From contig NZ_CP104964.1 of NCBI RefSeq assembly GCF_025452235.1, forward strand, positions 1 to 64,000: a stretch of 64,000 bases of DNA, read 5' to 3'. The position numbers and the translations under genes are program-made. The notes under the pieces are model-generated. The model saw nothing but the letters and a program-made list of their open reading frames with translations. It was not told the origin of the DNA and ran no database searches. Shown here in pieces: positions 41,882 to 50,754 of this stretch (position 1 is the stretch's first letter; every line of letters begins with the position of its first letter). This DNA is from Devosia neptuniae (GTDB taxonomy: Bacteria; Pseudomonadota; Alphaproteobacteria; Rhizobiales; Devosiaceae).

Positions 41882-43138
41882 TCACGCCCGGGACCGTTGC
41901 AGCACGTCCTGCCATTCCGGATGCCGGTTGATCTGCGCCTTGGCGAAGGGGCAGAGCGGCAGGATGGCAACGCCGTCCCGCCGCGCATCCTCCACTGCCT
42001 GCCGCACCAGGCGCTCGCCGATCTTGCAACCGCGCAGAGCCTCCGGCACACCGGTATGGTCGATGATGATCAACTCAGAGCTGATCCGGCTGTAGGTCAT
42101 CTCCGCCTCGACGCCATCGATGACGATGCGGTAGCGCCCCTTGGTCGGGCCATCCTGCCGCTCGACAGTGCCATCCTCCGGGGTGGGTGCGGCGTCATGC
42201 TGACCCGCATCGTGCGGACGCACCTGTCGCGGGTGACCCGGTCCGCATTCGAGCAGGTCGCGATCCCAATGACCGAGATCGGCAGCGGCGTCATAGGTTG
42301 AATTGAGGAAGGCCGTCAGAGTTGCGTCGGGATCAACTGCCGACTGGACCGCCGCATAGGGCAGGATGAATTCGCCCAAAGTATCGTGCCAGAAGGCATG
42401 TTCGGGTCGCACAGAAGCCGACTTGAAGCCTTTCGGCGAAGGATAGGCATAGGCATAGAAGGCTGGGTAGTCGAGGCCGCCGCCACCGGGCCAGAAGCCA
42501 ACCGACGCAACTTCGCGATCATAGGCTTCTTGGGCGACTTCGAGCGGCAGCGCCGGCACGCCGCCGGGGTGAAGCGGCGCACGGCGCCCGGAGAATCGGG
42601 TGACAGCCAGATCGAAACTGCCCCAGAACAGGTGCACCGGGCTGGATTTCCCGAGAAAAGCCGTCCTGAAACGTCCCATGACCCGGTCCATTGCGACCAG
42701 TGCCTGATGGAAACGCTCGACAGAATCCCGATCGTAAGGGCGGTCGCGATGATCCTCCACGAAGGGCACCGGATCGGGCACTTCATTGGGCTCGCCGTTA
42801 AAGGTCGGCGTGCCGCCCAGCTCGGTGACCAGCTGCACGAACTTGCCGTGGAATTCAGCAACGGTCATTGCCTCGAGGGCAAAGGACACCTTGTGGCCAT
42901 TGCCGCAGGTGCCGACCACGGCATGGTTCTTGAGGTCGAATAGAATCTCGATGCCTGGCCCATCGGGAATTGGAGAGGAGGCGAGGCCCAAGGGCGTCAC
43001 ATAGAAGGTCGCGTGCCAGGAATGGTTGAGCCAAGGTGTATGCGCGAGCCGGTACTTGCCTGCCACCTGCAAATAGAGATGCAGTGCCGAGCAGGTGTCG
43101 CGCCAGGCGAGATAGTCGAGTTGAGGCCAGTTGGTCAT
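41882..43138 (-). CDS. DUF5996 domain fused to a GCN5-related N-acetyltransferase-like domain, 418 aa
   Basis: Residues 1 to about 300 match the DUF5996 type: WPQLDYLAWRDTCSALHLYL, HTPWLNHSWHATFYVTPLGL, HLFWGSFDLAVTRFSGRRAP, EHAFWHDTLGEFILPYAAV. After a linker rich in His, Asp and Pro, residues about 330-415 form a YjdJ-type GNAT-like domain: MTYSRISSELIIIDHTGVPE, GCKIGERLVRQAVEDARRDG, LCPFAKAQINRHPEWQDVL. Many genomes have these as separate proteins, so the fusion suggests a joint task. Second gene of the pirin operon, 41 bases after the pirin stop. Confidence 0.82.
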   Translation of the reverse strand: MTNWPQLDYLAWRDTCSALHLYLQVAGKYRLAHTPWLNHSWHATFYVTPLGLASSPIPDGPGIEILFDLKNHAVVGTCGNGHKVSFALEAMTVAEFHGKFVQLVTELGGTPTFNGEPNEVPDPVPFVEDHRDRPYDRDSVERFHQALVAMDRVMGRFRTAFLGKSSPVHLFWGSFDLAVTRFSGRRAPLHPGGVPALPLEVAQEAYDREVASVGFWPGGGGLDYPAFYAYAYPSPKGFKSASVRPEHAFWHDTLGEFILPYAAVQSAVDPDATLTAFLNSTYDAAADLGHWDRDLLECGPGHPRQVRPHDAGQHDAAPTPEDGTVERQDGPTKGRYRIVIDGVEAEMTYSRISSELIIIDHTGVPEALRGCKIGERLVRQAVEDARRDGVAILPLCPFAKAQINRHPEWQDVLQRSRA

Positions 43139-43179
43139 GATAGTCCTGTGCTTGATGTCGGTTTGCCCAAGTCTGTGGA

Positions 43180-44115
43180 TCAGTCAGGCAGCGGGATGAA
43201 CTCGTCACGGTCATTGATCGGCAGGTCGAAAAGGCCCTGTCCCCAGTTCTGGGCGCGCCATTCGGCCTTGGCTCGTTCGATCCGCTCCTCGGACGAGGCG
43301 ACGAAGTTCCACCAGATGTAGCGCGGTCCGCTGAGCGTCGCGCCGCCCAGGATCATCAGCCTGGCTCCCCCCTCGCCGGCCACCACGGTGATCCTGTCGC
43401 CAGGCCGGAACACCATCATCTGCGGCGCCTGGAAATCCTGACCGGCGACCGAGATTGATCCCTCGACGATGTAGATGCCCCGATCCTCGTGATTGTCCGG
43501 GAGGGGCAAACGGCTTCCGCCGGCCAGGTGCACGTCGGCGTAGAAGGTTTCCGAGAACAGGGTCGCTGGCGCCTCCTGCCCATAGGCCTTGCCCAGGATC
43601 AGCCGCAGCGACACGCCCTTGTCTTCCAAGACGGGCAAAGCCCGCTTGCCATGATGCTCGAATGTCGGTGCCATCTCCTCGTGGCTCTCCGGCAGGGCGA
43701 CCCAGGTCTGGATGCCGAAGAGACTGTTCGGCCCGCTTCGCGCCGCCGCCGTGGTCCGTTCGGAGTGCGAGACGCCGCGCCCGGCAACCATCCAGTTCAG
43801 CTCGCCCGGCCGGATCACCTGATCGGCACCGGTGCTGTCGCGGTGGTGAAAGTCGCCCCAGAAGAGGTAGGTCACCGTGCCGAGACCAGTATGCGGGTGC
43901 GGGCGCACATCGATTCCCTGGCCGGTCAGCAGTTCTGCCGGGCCAGCCTGGTCGAAGAAAATGAACGGGCCCACCATCTGGCGCTGCGGGGAAGGCAGCG
44001 CCCGGCGAACCTCGAAGCCACCGATGTCCCGGCTGCGCGGAATGATCAGTGTCGCGATCGCATCGGCGCCTACGTCATCGGGGTTGCCTGGTTCCAGCGC
44101 CGGATTCCAACTCAC
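43180..44115 (-). CDS. pirin family protein, 311 aa
   Basis: Bicupin metal protein. The N-terminal cupin holds the family metal site: FFDQAGPAELLTGQGIDVRP, HPHTGLGTVTYLFWG (two His), and later GRGVSHSERT (His and Glu). The C-terminal pirin_C domain reads GIYIVEGSISVAGQDFQ and LMILGGATLSGPRYIWWNFV. Some bacterial pirins are quercetinases or regulate metabolism through redox state. First gene of the leftward redox operon; a LysR gene lies 120 bases upstream on the same strand. Confidence 0.9.
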   Translation of the reverse strand: MSWNPALEPGNPDDVGADAIATLIIPRSRDIGGFEVRRALPSPQRQMVGPFIFFDQAGPAELLTGQGIDVRPHPHTGLGTVTYLFWGDFHHRDSTGADQVIRPGELNWMVAGRGVSHSERTTAAARSGPNSLFGIQTWVALPESHEEMAPTFEHHGKRALPVLEDKGVSLRLILGKAYGQEAPATLFSETFYADVHLAGGSRLPLPDNHEDRGIYIVEGSISVAGQDFQAPQMMVFRPGDRITVVAGEGGARLMILGGATLSGPRYIWWNFVASSEERIERAKAEWRAQNWGQGLFDLPINDRDEFIPLPD

Positions 44116-44235
44116 AAGCCATGCTCCCTGTCCCGTTCGGTCAGGCAGTAACTAGGCATGCGCATAGCGTCAGAGCTAGGTGTGCCTGGTGAGGTACTGT
44201 GTCGCCAGAAATGGAACGCTAAGCGCAATGGACAT

Positions 44236-45105
44236 CTATTCGGTTCCAAAGTGCTCGATTAGGAATTCGGTCAAAACCCGGACTTTGTGCGTTGGGAACT
44301 GGCCGGGTGGGCGCACGACATAGATTCCGGCTGCCGGCGGAGGGAAGCCTACCAGGATGGGGATCAAGGCGCCGCTGGCGACGTGGTGGTCGACGAGACA
44401 ATCCGGCAGCCAGGCAATGCCGATGCCCGCGAGTGCTGCAGGAACGAGGGCGCTGCCATTGTCGGCTTTGAACCGGCCCTGAGGTTGGACGCTCACCACC
44501 TGATCGCCGTCGCTGAACTGCCAGGTTTCGGTCCCCTGCATCAGCGCTTCATGCGCCGAGAGTTCATGGGGCGTCTGCGGCTCACCATGGATGGCGACAT
44601 AGTCAGGGCTGGCGACGAGCTTGCCATAGAACGGGCCGACCCGCCTCGCGATCAAATTTGAATCCTGGAGATAGCCGACCCTGATCGCGCAATCGAAACC
44701 TTCGGCAATCAGATCGACGAAGCGATCGCTATAGGACGCGTGGATATGCAGGTGAGGGTGGTGTTTTGCCAAATTGGCAAGCAAGGGGGCAAATTCGGTT
44801 GGTCCTACGGAAAGCGGCACCGATACGCGCAGTCGTCCCTTCAGATCGCCATTGGGCAAGATCACTGCCTTGGCGGTCTCGATTTCCGCCACCACCCTGG
44901 CAGCATGGTCCCGGAAGGCAATGCCGGCTTCCGTGAGGGCGGCGCCGCGGGTCGTCCGGGCCAAAAGCTGCACGCCTAGCCCGGTCTCAAGTCGGGCGAG
45001 CCGCCGGCTGACAATGGACTTCGATACTCCAAGCCGACGAGCTGCGGACGTGATGCCCCCAGCATCAGCGACTTCCACAAAGGTCTGGAGTTCTTCAATA
45101 TCCAT
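44236..45105 (-). CDS. LysR-family regulator, 289 aa (paralogue 2)
   Basis: Close relative of the LysR at 5269-6159: LQTFVEVADAGGITSAARRL, GVSKSIVSRRLARLETGLGV, LLARTTRGAALTEAGIAFRD, then DSNLIARRVGPFYGKLVASP. The ATG at 45105 matches the start of the paralogue and has AAGGGAA upstream. It precedes the pirin operon on the same strand and may control it or its own transcription. A decayed fragment of another relative lies directly upstream. Confidence 0.92.
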   Translation of the reverse strand: MDIEELQTFVEVADAGGITSAARRLGVSKSIVSRRLARLETGLGVQLLARTTRGAALTEAGIAFRDHAARVVAEIETAKAVILPNGDLKGRLRVSVPLSVGPTEFAPLLANLAKHHPHLHIHASYSDRFVDLIAEGFDCAIRVGYLQDSNLIARRVGPFYGKLVASPDYVAIHGEPQTPHELSAHEALMQGTETWQFSDGDQVVSVQPQGRFKADNGSALVPAALAGIGIAWLPDCLVDHHVASGALIPILVGFPPPAAGIYVVRPPGQFPTHKVRVLTEFLIEHFGTE

Positions 45106-45641
45106 AATGTTCCCTTGTGCGACACACCGGCGCAACTGCCGGACTATCGCATCCACATGCGCAACTGCAAACACCAGTCCTGCCAGTCGGTGCGCGCCAG
45201 TAGTTGAACGCCAAACTCGGCTTAAGCGTGAACAGGCGTCGACTGCCTATGGATTTGCACACGCCCACGCCCCGGTCCCGCCGAACCGCCCCCGAAGCTG
45301 CAAACTCGACAAAGTCACTAGGTCCACGATCTCCAGCGGCGTTCCTCTCGGCGCGACACAGCGTCCGCTCACCCGGCACTACCGCGTCAGTCTAAGCAGT
45401 GACAAGGTGCGGCCGAGCGGTGGATCAAGCATCGCAGCTTTGGGAGCTGGATGACGGGTACCATCGACACGAGCAAGACAGCCCACTGGTCCGAAATTGG
45501 TCGGTTTGCTTAGCATTGGATTTGTGGGCATCGGCCGCTCCCTCCTCGTGGTGCAATTGCCGCTGAGCCCGATGCTTATCGGCTTGATCCTATGTCGGAT
45601 CGAGTTCTCAACATTTATCTAGCGTCAAAAAGGAACATCGC
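45106..45641. other. 536-base intergenic region
   Basis: Contains the LysR fragment at 45186-45320. The remainder, about 45321-45641, shows no gene; the promoter of the DUF2171 gene must lie near its right end. Confidence 0.5.
45186..45320 (-). pseudogene. decayed DNA-binding-domain fragment of a third LysR relative
   Basis: On the minus strand GVCKSIGSRRLF corresponds to GVSKSIVSRRLV of the intact paralogues; after a frame change, EFGVQLLART corresponds to ELGVQLLART. Upstream, DFVEFAASGA echoes TFVAVADAGG. No continuous frame or start remains. It lies just upstream of the intact LysR and suggests tandem duplication followed by loss. Confidence 0.65.
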
Positions 45642-45896
45642 ATGAGCGAACTCTCGAATATCGCCAAGGGAATGACTGTTGTGGGTGCCGACGGCGCCAA
45701 GATTGGCGTTGTCGCTGCTGTGGTGGACCAGCGCATCCAGCTCGAAGCCAATGATGTCGGCGATCACGCCGGCCAGAGCCACTTCATACCAGGTGGCCTC
45801 GTCGCCGACGTCGAGGGCGACACCGTTCGCCTCTCGGCAACAGGCGCAAACGCAGTCCTGCTCGATGAAAACGAAGACGGCACCATGGCTGACTGA
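45642..45896 (+). CDS. DUF2171 small protein, 84 aa
   Basis: Small soluble protein with a PRC-barrel-like beta pattern: IAKGMTVVGADGAKIGVVAA, then RIQLEANDVGDHAGQSHFIP and DTVRLSATGANA. DUF2171 proteins are common stress-associated proteins of unknown function in alphaproteobacteria. AAAAAGGAAC lies before the ATG. Confidence 0.85.
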   Translation: MSELSNIAKGMTVVGADGAKIGVVAAVVDQRIQLEANDVGDHAGQSHFIPGGLVADVEGDTVRLSATGANAVLLDENEDGTMAD

Positions 45897-46048
45897 TTGC
45901 GGTCAGAGAGGCCTGCAGACGGCGACTGACCGAGCCTGCTTGCTTTTAGTTTGCCGCCTGAGCTGAGATGCGACGCATTGAAGGCGGCCGGTCGTGCACG
46001 CCGCTTGGGCGGGCGATCATCGGCTGCTCTGCATCTTTTGGGGGTACA

Positions 46049-46408
46049 ATGGATTACGAAACAATCATGCAGGCAAACCTCGACCTGGTCTTTGGCGAGC
46101 GTGATCCGACCCGGCGGATGGAGGCAATTCGTCGCCTCTATTCGGAACGTGCGGAGTTCCATGAGCCGCATCGTTCGGCACAGGGGCACGAGGCGATTTG
46201 CCAGGCTGTTACCGAGCTTCTGGCAAGCTTGCCACCGGATTTCAGCTTCACGCCGATCAGGCCGGCACTCGGCCACAACGGCGTAGGCCGCTTGCAATGG
46301 CGTGCCGGTCCGCCGGGCGGCCCCGCCGCCGTGACCGGTACCGATGTCGCCCATATCGAAGCTGGCGTGATCCAATCGCTGCACGTTTTCCTCGATCAAG
46401 TCCGGTGA
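46049..46408 (+). CDS. SnoaL/NTF2-like protein, 119 aa
   Basis: Compact cone-fold protein: MDYETIMQANLDLVFGERDP, then YSERAEFHEPHRSAQGHEAI, which is the typical first half of SnoaL-like and nuclear-transport-factor-2-like proteins, with a closing strand VTGTDVAHIEAGVIQSLHVF. Enzyme or binding role unknown. GGGGGT lies before the ATG at 46049. It is followed 84 bases later by an alpha/beta hydrolase gene; the two often occur together. Confidence 0.75.
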   Translation: MDYETIMQANLDLVFGERDPTRRMEAIRRLYSERAEFHEPHRSAQGHEAICQAVTELLASLPPDFSFTPIRPALGHNGVGRLQWRAGPPGGPAAVTGTDVAHIEAGVIQSLHVFLDQVR

Positions 46409-46492
46409 AGCGGGCTGACCGCGATTACTCAACTTGCGCCTGTCTGTCCGAGGGCATGGCGCCTGCCACCGGTGTTTTCAAAGGAGACGACC

Positions 46493-47329
46493 ATGGGCTT
46501 TGTCACGACCGACGACAACGTACAGATCTTCTACAAGGATTGGGGTCCCAAGGACGCCCAACCAATCGTGTTCCATCACGGCTGGCCACTCAGCTCCGAC
46601 GACTGGGACGCCCAGATGCTCTTCTTTCTTTCGAAGGGCTTTCGCGTCGTAGCGCATGACCGACGCGGCCACGGACGCTCCGAACAGGTGGCCGACGGGC
46701 ACGACATCGAGCACTATGCGGCCGACGCTTTCGCCGTCGCCAAGTCGCTGGATCTCACCAATGCCGTTCACATCGGCCACTCGACGGGCGGCGGCGAAGT
46801 GGCCCGTTATGTCGCCAAGTTCGGCGGACCGGCGGGACGCGTTGCCAAGGCTGTTCTTGTTTCCGCCATTCCGCCGCTGATGCTCAAGACCGCTGCCAAT
46901 GCCGAAGGAACGCCGATGGAAGTCTTCGACGGCTTCCGCGCGGCTCTGGCAGCCAACCGCGCCCAGTTCTTCCGGGACGTTCCTTCCGGCCCCTTCTACG
47001 GCTTCAATCGCGATGGCGCCCAAATCCATGAAGGCGTCATCCAGAACTGGTGGCGGCAGGGCATGATGGGCAGCGCCAAGGCCCACTACGACGGCATAAA
47101 GGCCTTCTCGGAAACCGACCAGACCGAGGATCTGATGGCCATCACGGTGCCGACATTGGTGCTGCATGGTGAGGACGACCAGGTCGTACCCATCGCCGCG
47201 GCGGCCCTCAAGGCCGTCAAACTGCTGCCAAACGGCACGCTCAAGACATATCCCGGCCTTTCGCATGGCATGCTCACAGTCAACGCGGACGTCCTGAACG
47301 CCGACCTTCTGGCCTTCGTCAACGGCTGA
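46493..47329 (+). CDS. alpha/beta hydrolase, non-haem chloroperoxidase/arylesterase type, 278 aa
   Basis: Serine hydrolase with the catalytic triad in place: HIGHSTGGGEVARY (nucleophile Ser, elbow GHSTGG), LHGEDDQVVP (Asp) and GLSHGMLTV (His). The oxyanion region VFHHGWPLSSDDWDAQMLFF and VAHDRRGHGRS are characteristic of the cofactor-free chloroperoxidase/esterase branch. AAGGAG lies 7 bases before the ATG. Confidence 0.92.
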   Translation: MGFVTTDDNVQIFYKDWGPKDAQPIVFHHGWPLSSDDWDAQMLFFLSKGFRVVAHDRRGHGRSEQVADGHDIEHYAADAFAVAKSLDLTNAVHIGHSTGGGEVARYVAKFGGPAGRVAKAVLVSAIPPLMLKTAANAEGTPMEVFDGFRAALAANRAQFFRDVPSGPFYGFNRDGAQIHEGVIQNWWRQGMMGSAKAHYDGIKAFSETDQTEDLMAITVPTLVLHGEDDQVVPIAAAALKAVKLLPNGTLKTYPGLSHGMLTVNADVLNADLLAFVNG

Positions 47330-47429
47330 CGTCCTAGGACGGGGCCTCGGTCCCGTCCCTCACCTATGGTCGGATCGGCAATATCCGCTGCCGGCGAGCA
47401 CGTCGTCGCATCGAGACAGGAACAGCCAT

Positions 47430-47891
47430 ATGGCGGAAACGACAAAGCGGCCAAACGGCGTCCGCGGCTACATCGCGGATACGTTGGCCTTGCTTTTGTT
47501 CTTCACCACGACCGGAATCATCAACGAGCGCTTCATCGCCGGCATGACATGGGAGCAGGTCTTGCACGCACGCCTCCTGGGCGGTGTTCTGATGCTCCCG
47601 GTCGGGCGGCCATACGGTCTCTGGCGCGACTGGATGGTGAGCCATGCAAAGGCAAGCCGCTTCTCCCAGGTTCTCTGGGATAGCGTGGCTCTCATGAGTT
47701 TCCAGGTACCGATCTACGCGGCGATCATCGCGCTGAGCGGCGCAACAGGAACTGGGCTGCTGATGGGCATACTCGGCGCCGCCATAATGATGATCGCGCT
47801 TGGTCGCCCGTATGGCGCCTTCCTCAACGGGGTAAGGCATCTCTTCGGCCTGTCTCCCGGAGGCAAGAAGCCGATGTCACTCAATAGCTAA
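47430..47891 (+). CDS. alaE: L-alanine exporter AlaE family, 153 aa
   Basis: Inner-membrane protein of four helices. YIADTLALLLFFTTTGIINE, FIAGMTWEQVLHARLLGGVL, GRPYGLWRDWMV and ALMSFQVPIYAAIIALSGA follow the E. coli AlaE pattern (VADTFAMVVY, FLSGMSFEQS, WPYGMYRDLF, VTFQSPVYVAIL as I recall it). The length is also right (153 versus about 149). It would export alanine to prevent toxic accumulation. ACAGGAAC lies before the ATG. Confidence 0.87.
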   Translation: MAETTKRPNGVRGYIADTLALLLFFTTTGIINERFIAGMTWEQVLHARLLGGVLMLPVGRPYGLWRDWMVSHAKASRFSQVLWDSVALMSFQVPIYAAIIALSGATGTGLLMGILGAAIMMIALGRPYGAFLNGVRHLFGLSPGGKKPMSLNS

Positions 47892-48090
47892 ACCGTCTGC
47901 ACCTTCCAGGCTGAGAAAAATCGCCGGAAATCTCGCAAGCCACGGCGATGACTGATCTCACGTTTTCGACCCGATCGACCAACCCCTGCTGCTCGGTCTT
48001 GTTGACCTCGAACGCACCTGCCGTGCCAACTCCGCTCAAGGCGCGAGTGGGTAGGTACCTTCTCATTTTAAACTTCAGGGGCTCGCCTTC

Positions 48091-48438
48091 ATGCCACTAC
48101 GCAAGGTCGCTATTTCGCAAGCGCAATTTGAACGTTCACCTGATCAGGACGCCGATATTTTTACAGCTGACATGATCGGTCATGACGAAGGTGCGCCCGT
48201 GACCATTGGTTTCGGACGCTATGGACCTCATCAGGAGCTCAACGAAACCATGCTGGTGGACGATGTCATGATGGTGATCGCAGGCCACCTCACCGTAACC
48301 GGCGGGAATGGAAGTGTGACCGCTGGTCCTGGTGAGGTCGTCCATATGCCTAAAGGCGAAAGAATCCAGATTCGGTCGCACGAGCATGGCGCCACAACGG
48401 CCTATGTGACCTATCCCCATTGGAAAGATGCCAGGTAG
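48091..48438 (+). CDS. cupin-domain protein, 115 aa
   Basis: Single-domain cupin. PVTIGFGRYGPHQELNETML and DDVMMVIAGHLTVTGGNGSV form the first motif, GPGEVVHMPKGERIQIRSHE the second. The first motif lacks the full set of His ligands (GPHQELNE), so metal binding is doubtful. It resembles EutQ-like and ectoine-synthase-like small cupins. Role unknown. Confidence 0.8.
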   Translation: MPLRKVAISQAQFERSPDQDADIFTADMIGHDEGAPVTIGFGRYGPHQELNETMLVDDVMMVIAGHLTVTGGNGSVTAGPGEVVHMPKGERIQIRSHEHGATTAYVTYPHWKDAR

Positions 48439-48612
48439 AGCAATGCACCGCCGCAAACCGTTGAGCTTAAGGGCGGCCGCAACAAGCATCGGCTGCAAAC
48501 CGTTCCGCACAATTCTTGCCACCGTATGACAGTAAATTCATGCTGGATATACGACGGAACTGTCCTTGTGCACGATCACGCGATGCGCACGATGTGCGGG
48601 GCGTGCCGGTCA

Positions 48613-48667
48613 GCGCCCTCTCGGGCGCGACGACATCGGGATGCAGCCTTTTGATGCAATCCCGATG
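48613..48667. terminator. two hairpins in the convergent gap after the cupin and SDR genes
   Basis: GCGCCC/GGGCGC around TCTC (48613-48628), then CATCGGGAT/ATCCCGATG (48634-48667) with an extra GCA/TGC inner stem and a one-base bulge. They lie between genes that end towards each other, so they probably stop transcription from both sides, though T-tracts are lacking. Confidence 0.5.
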
Positions 48668-48707
48668 CCTGAGAAGACGACCGATAGGCGTCCTTGTGTC
48701 CTCTGGC

Positions 48708-49448
48708 TTAGGCGTTCGCGCCCCCATCCACCGCAACAACGCTCCCTGTCATCATGCTCGCCGAAGGGCTGGCAAGAAACGCCACGACATTGGCGATTTC
48801 GCGTGGATCGGCAAAGCGCCCAAGCGAGGTCAAACCACGCTGGAAATCAGCTCCCGCGCCATCTGCGGGATTTGACTCCGTGTCAGTCGATCCCGTGGCG
48901 ATCAGGTTCACCGTTATCCCCTTTGGCCCGAGTTCGCGGGACAATCCGCGTGTGAACGAAAGCAATGCCGATTTCGACATGGCATAGGCGGTTACGCCAG
49001 GAAACGGGACGCGGTCTCCTAGACCTGATCCAATAGAGATAATGCGACCGCCTTCGGGCAGGTAAGGAATTGCGGCTTGCGAGAAGGCAAGGGGCGCTCG
49101 CACATTGATGTCCATCAATGTCTGATACTGCGTGAGATCGATGTCAGAGATCGGCCCGGAAAGACCGATGGCTGCACTGTTGACGAGAATATCAAGCCCG
49201 CCGAGCGCCTGGGCCGTGGCCTCGACTGCCCGTTTGATCGCATCCGTGTCAGCGCTGTCGGCTTGCACGGCCAGGCCGCGGCGCCCCAGGGCCTCGATAG
49301 ACGAAACAACCGCGCTCGCTCGTTCGGCCGAATTGAGATAGGTGATGGCGACATCGGCTCCATGCTCGGCCAGCACCAGCGCGATCGCAGCGCCAATGCC
49401 GCGGGAGCCACCGGTGACAAGAGCTCGCTTGCCCGTGAGTTTAATCAT
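48708..49448 (-). CDS. short-chain dehydrogenase/reductase, 246 aa
   Basis: Classical SDR of the FabG type. Cofactor motif ALVTGGSRGIGAAIALVLAE (TGxxxGIG), NAG-equivalent NSAAIG in ILVNSAAIGLSG, catalytic Ser in IISIGSGLG, and YAMSK (Tyr, Lys). C-terminus MMTGSVVAVDGGANA. SRG following TGG suggests NADPH. I chose the ATG at 49448, preceded by AGAAGA; an ATG five codons up is possible. Follows the epoxide-hydrolase-like gene on the same strand with 54 bases between, and may process its product. Confidence 0.9.
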   Translation of the reverse strand: MIKLTGKRALVTGGSRGIGAAIALVLAEHGADVAITYLNSAERASAVVSSIEALGRRGLAVQADSADTDAIKRAVEATAQALGGLDILVNSAAIGLSGPISDIDLTQYQTLMDINVRAPLAFSQAAIPYLPEGGRIISIGSGLGDRVPFPGVTAYAMSKSALLSFTRGLSRELGPKGITVNLIATGSTDTESNPADGAGADFQRGLTSLGRFADPREIANVVAFLASPSASMMTGSVVAVDGGANA

Positions 49449-49502
49449 TTCATCTTCTTTCATTTTTGGGGGTGGCTCTAGATCGAGTGCAACCCTCAAT
49501 TT

Positions 49503-50609
49503 TCAAAGGCCTGCCAGGAAGTCGATGAGCGCCTTATTCACCTCATCAGGCGCCTCGATCTGGATCCAGTGGCCTACATTTTCGAGCCTGACTTGATCGA
49601 CGAGGTTCGGCTGCAATGCGCGCAGCTCTTCCAGTGTCGGAGGATCGGGATGATACATCCGGCTCAAACCATCCTCTGCACCCCAGATGTAGAGCGATGG
49701 CTGCTGGAGGGCGGCGTTCTTATAAGCGACCATCAGTTCGAAGGTTTTCGGAAAGGCGCGGTAGTAGTTCATTCCGCCGCGGAAGCCGGTCTGGGTGAAC
49801 GCCTCGATATTGTGGCGGACGTATTCGGGATCGGCCCATTCCGGCACCTCAACCGGTGCGGGCCGAAGCATGTGAAGTTCGGGATTGAGTGGATCCCAGC
49901 CCTCGGACACTTCTGGGCTACCAGAAAGCCAGTAGAGAATGCTCGGAATTGATTGCGTGGCATCGGAAAACTTGGTTTCACTTCCCTCCGCGGCCATTGC
50001 GCAGCCGTAATAGACATCCTGCGATCCCTGATTGCGGATGATATCGTCAAAACTGATGTCGCCGCGCGGATAGATCGGAATGGCAAGACTGACGAGGGCA
50101 GTAAACCTGTCAGGCCGCAGGAGCGCCGCCATTTGCGACTGGTAGGCGCCCCAGTCGTGACCGACGATCACAGCGGTTTCGATGGAGAGCGCGTCGAGCA
50201 CGCTTACGAGGTCACCTGTAAGATGAAGGGCCGTGTACTGGTCAGCGGCTTCTGGGGCATAGCTTTGGCCGTAGCCGCGCATATCCAGCGCCACTGCGCG
50301 ATAACCGGCCTCGGCGACCGCCTCCATCTGGCTGCTCCAGGTTGCAGCAGTGTCGGGAAATCCGTGCACGAAGAGGACCGCAGGACCTTTGCCCTGTTCG
50401 ATGACGTGGAACTGGCCGTAGCCGGCGTCCACCATATGCTCGCGGACTGGCGGGGGTGCATCCACTTCGCCGGCCAAAGTAGAAAAAGGCGCCAGTGCCA
50501 GCACTATGCCGAAGACCAACGATGTTTGCAGGAGGCGCCGCCTTGAGATCACGCTGTCGGCACGGTTGAACGTTAGCGCATCGGCGTTGCGAAGACTACG
50601 AATTGACAT
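49503..50609 (-). CDS. exported alpha/beta hydrolase, epoxide-hydrolase-like, 368 aa
   Basis: A twin-arginine signal (ISRRRLLQTSLVFGIVLAL) suggests export by Tat to the periplasm. The fold shows VLFVHGFPDTAATWSSQMEA (HGxP oxyanion motif), the nucleophile elbow VGHDWGAYQSQ with Asp as nucleophile, as in epoxide hydrolases and haloalkane dehalogenases, and ENVGHWIQIEAPDEV (His). Divergent from an AraC gene, with 145 bases between, which probably controls it and the following SDR. Confidence 0.88.
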   Translation of the reverse strand: MSIRSLRNADALTFNRADSVISRRRLLQTSLVFGIVLALAPFSTLAGEVDAPPPVREHMVDAGYGQFHVIEQGKGPAVLFVHGFPDTAATWSSQMEAVAEAGYRAVALDMRGYGQSYAPEAADQYTALHLTGDLVSVLDALSIETAVIVGHDWGAYQSQMAALLRPDRFTALVSLAIPIYPRGDISFDDIIRNQGSQDVYYGCAMAAEGSETKFSDATQSIPSILYWLSGSPEVSEGWDPLNPELHMLRPAPVEVPEWADPEYVRHNIEAFTQTGFRGGMNYYRAFPKTFELMVAYKNAALQQPSLYIWGAEDGLSRMYHPDPPTLEELRALQPNLVDQVRLENVGHWIQIEAPDEVNKALIDFLAGL

Positions 50610-50754
50610 GAGTTGTATCCTGAGCAGGAACGGGTGCCCGCCACTCGTCGGCAGGGTCGTTCGTTGGGCGCCAAAATAAGCCTGAGCCCGCGAAGTGACA
50701 TTGCTGATCTGACCTTAGTCTTGCACAATCCTGCCAATTGACTATCTTCAGGCC

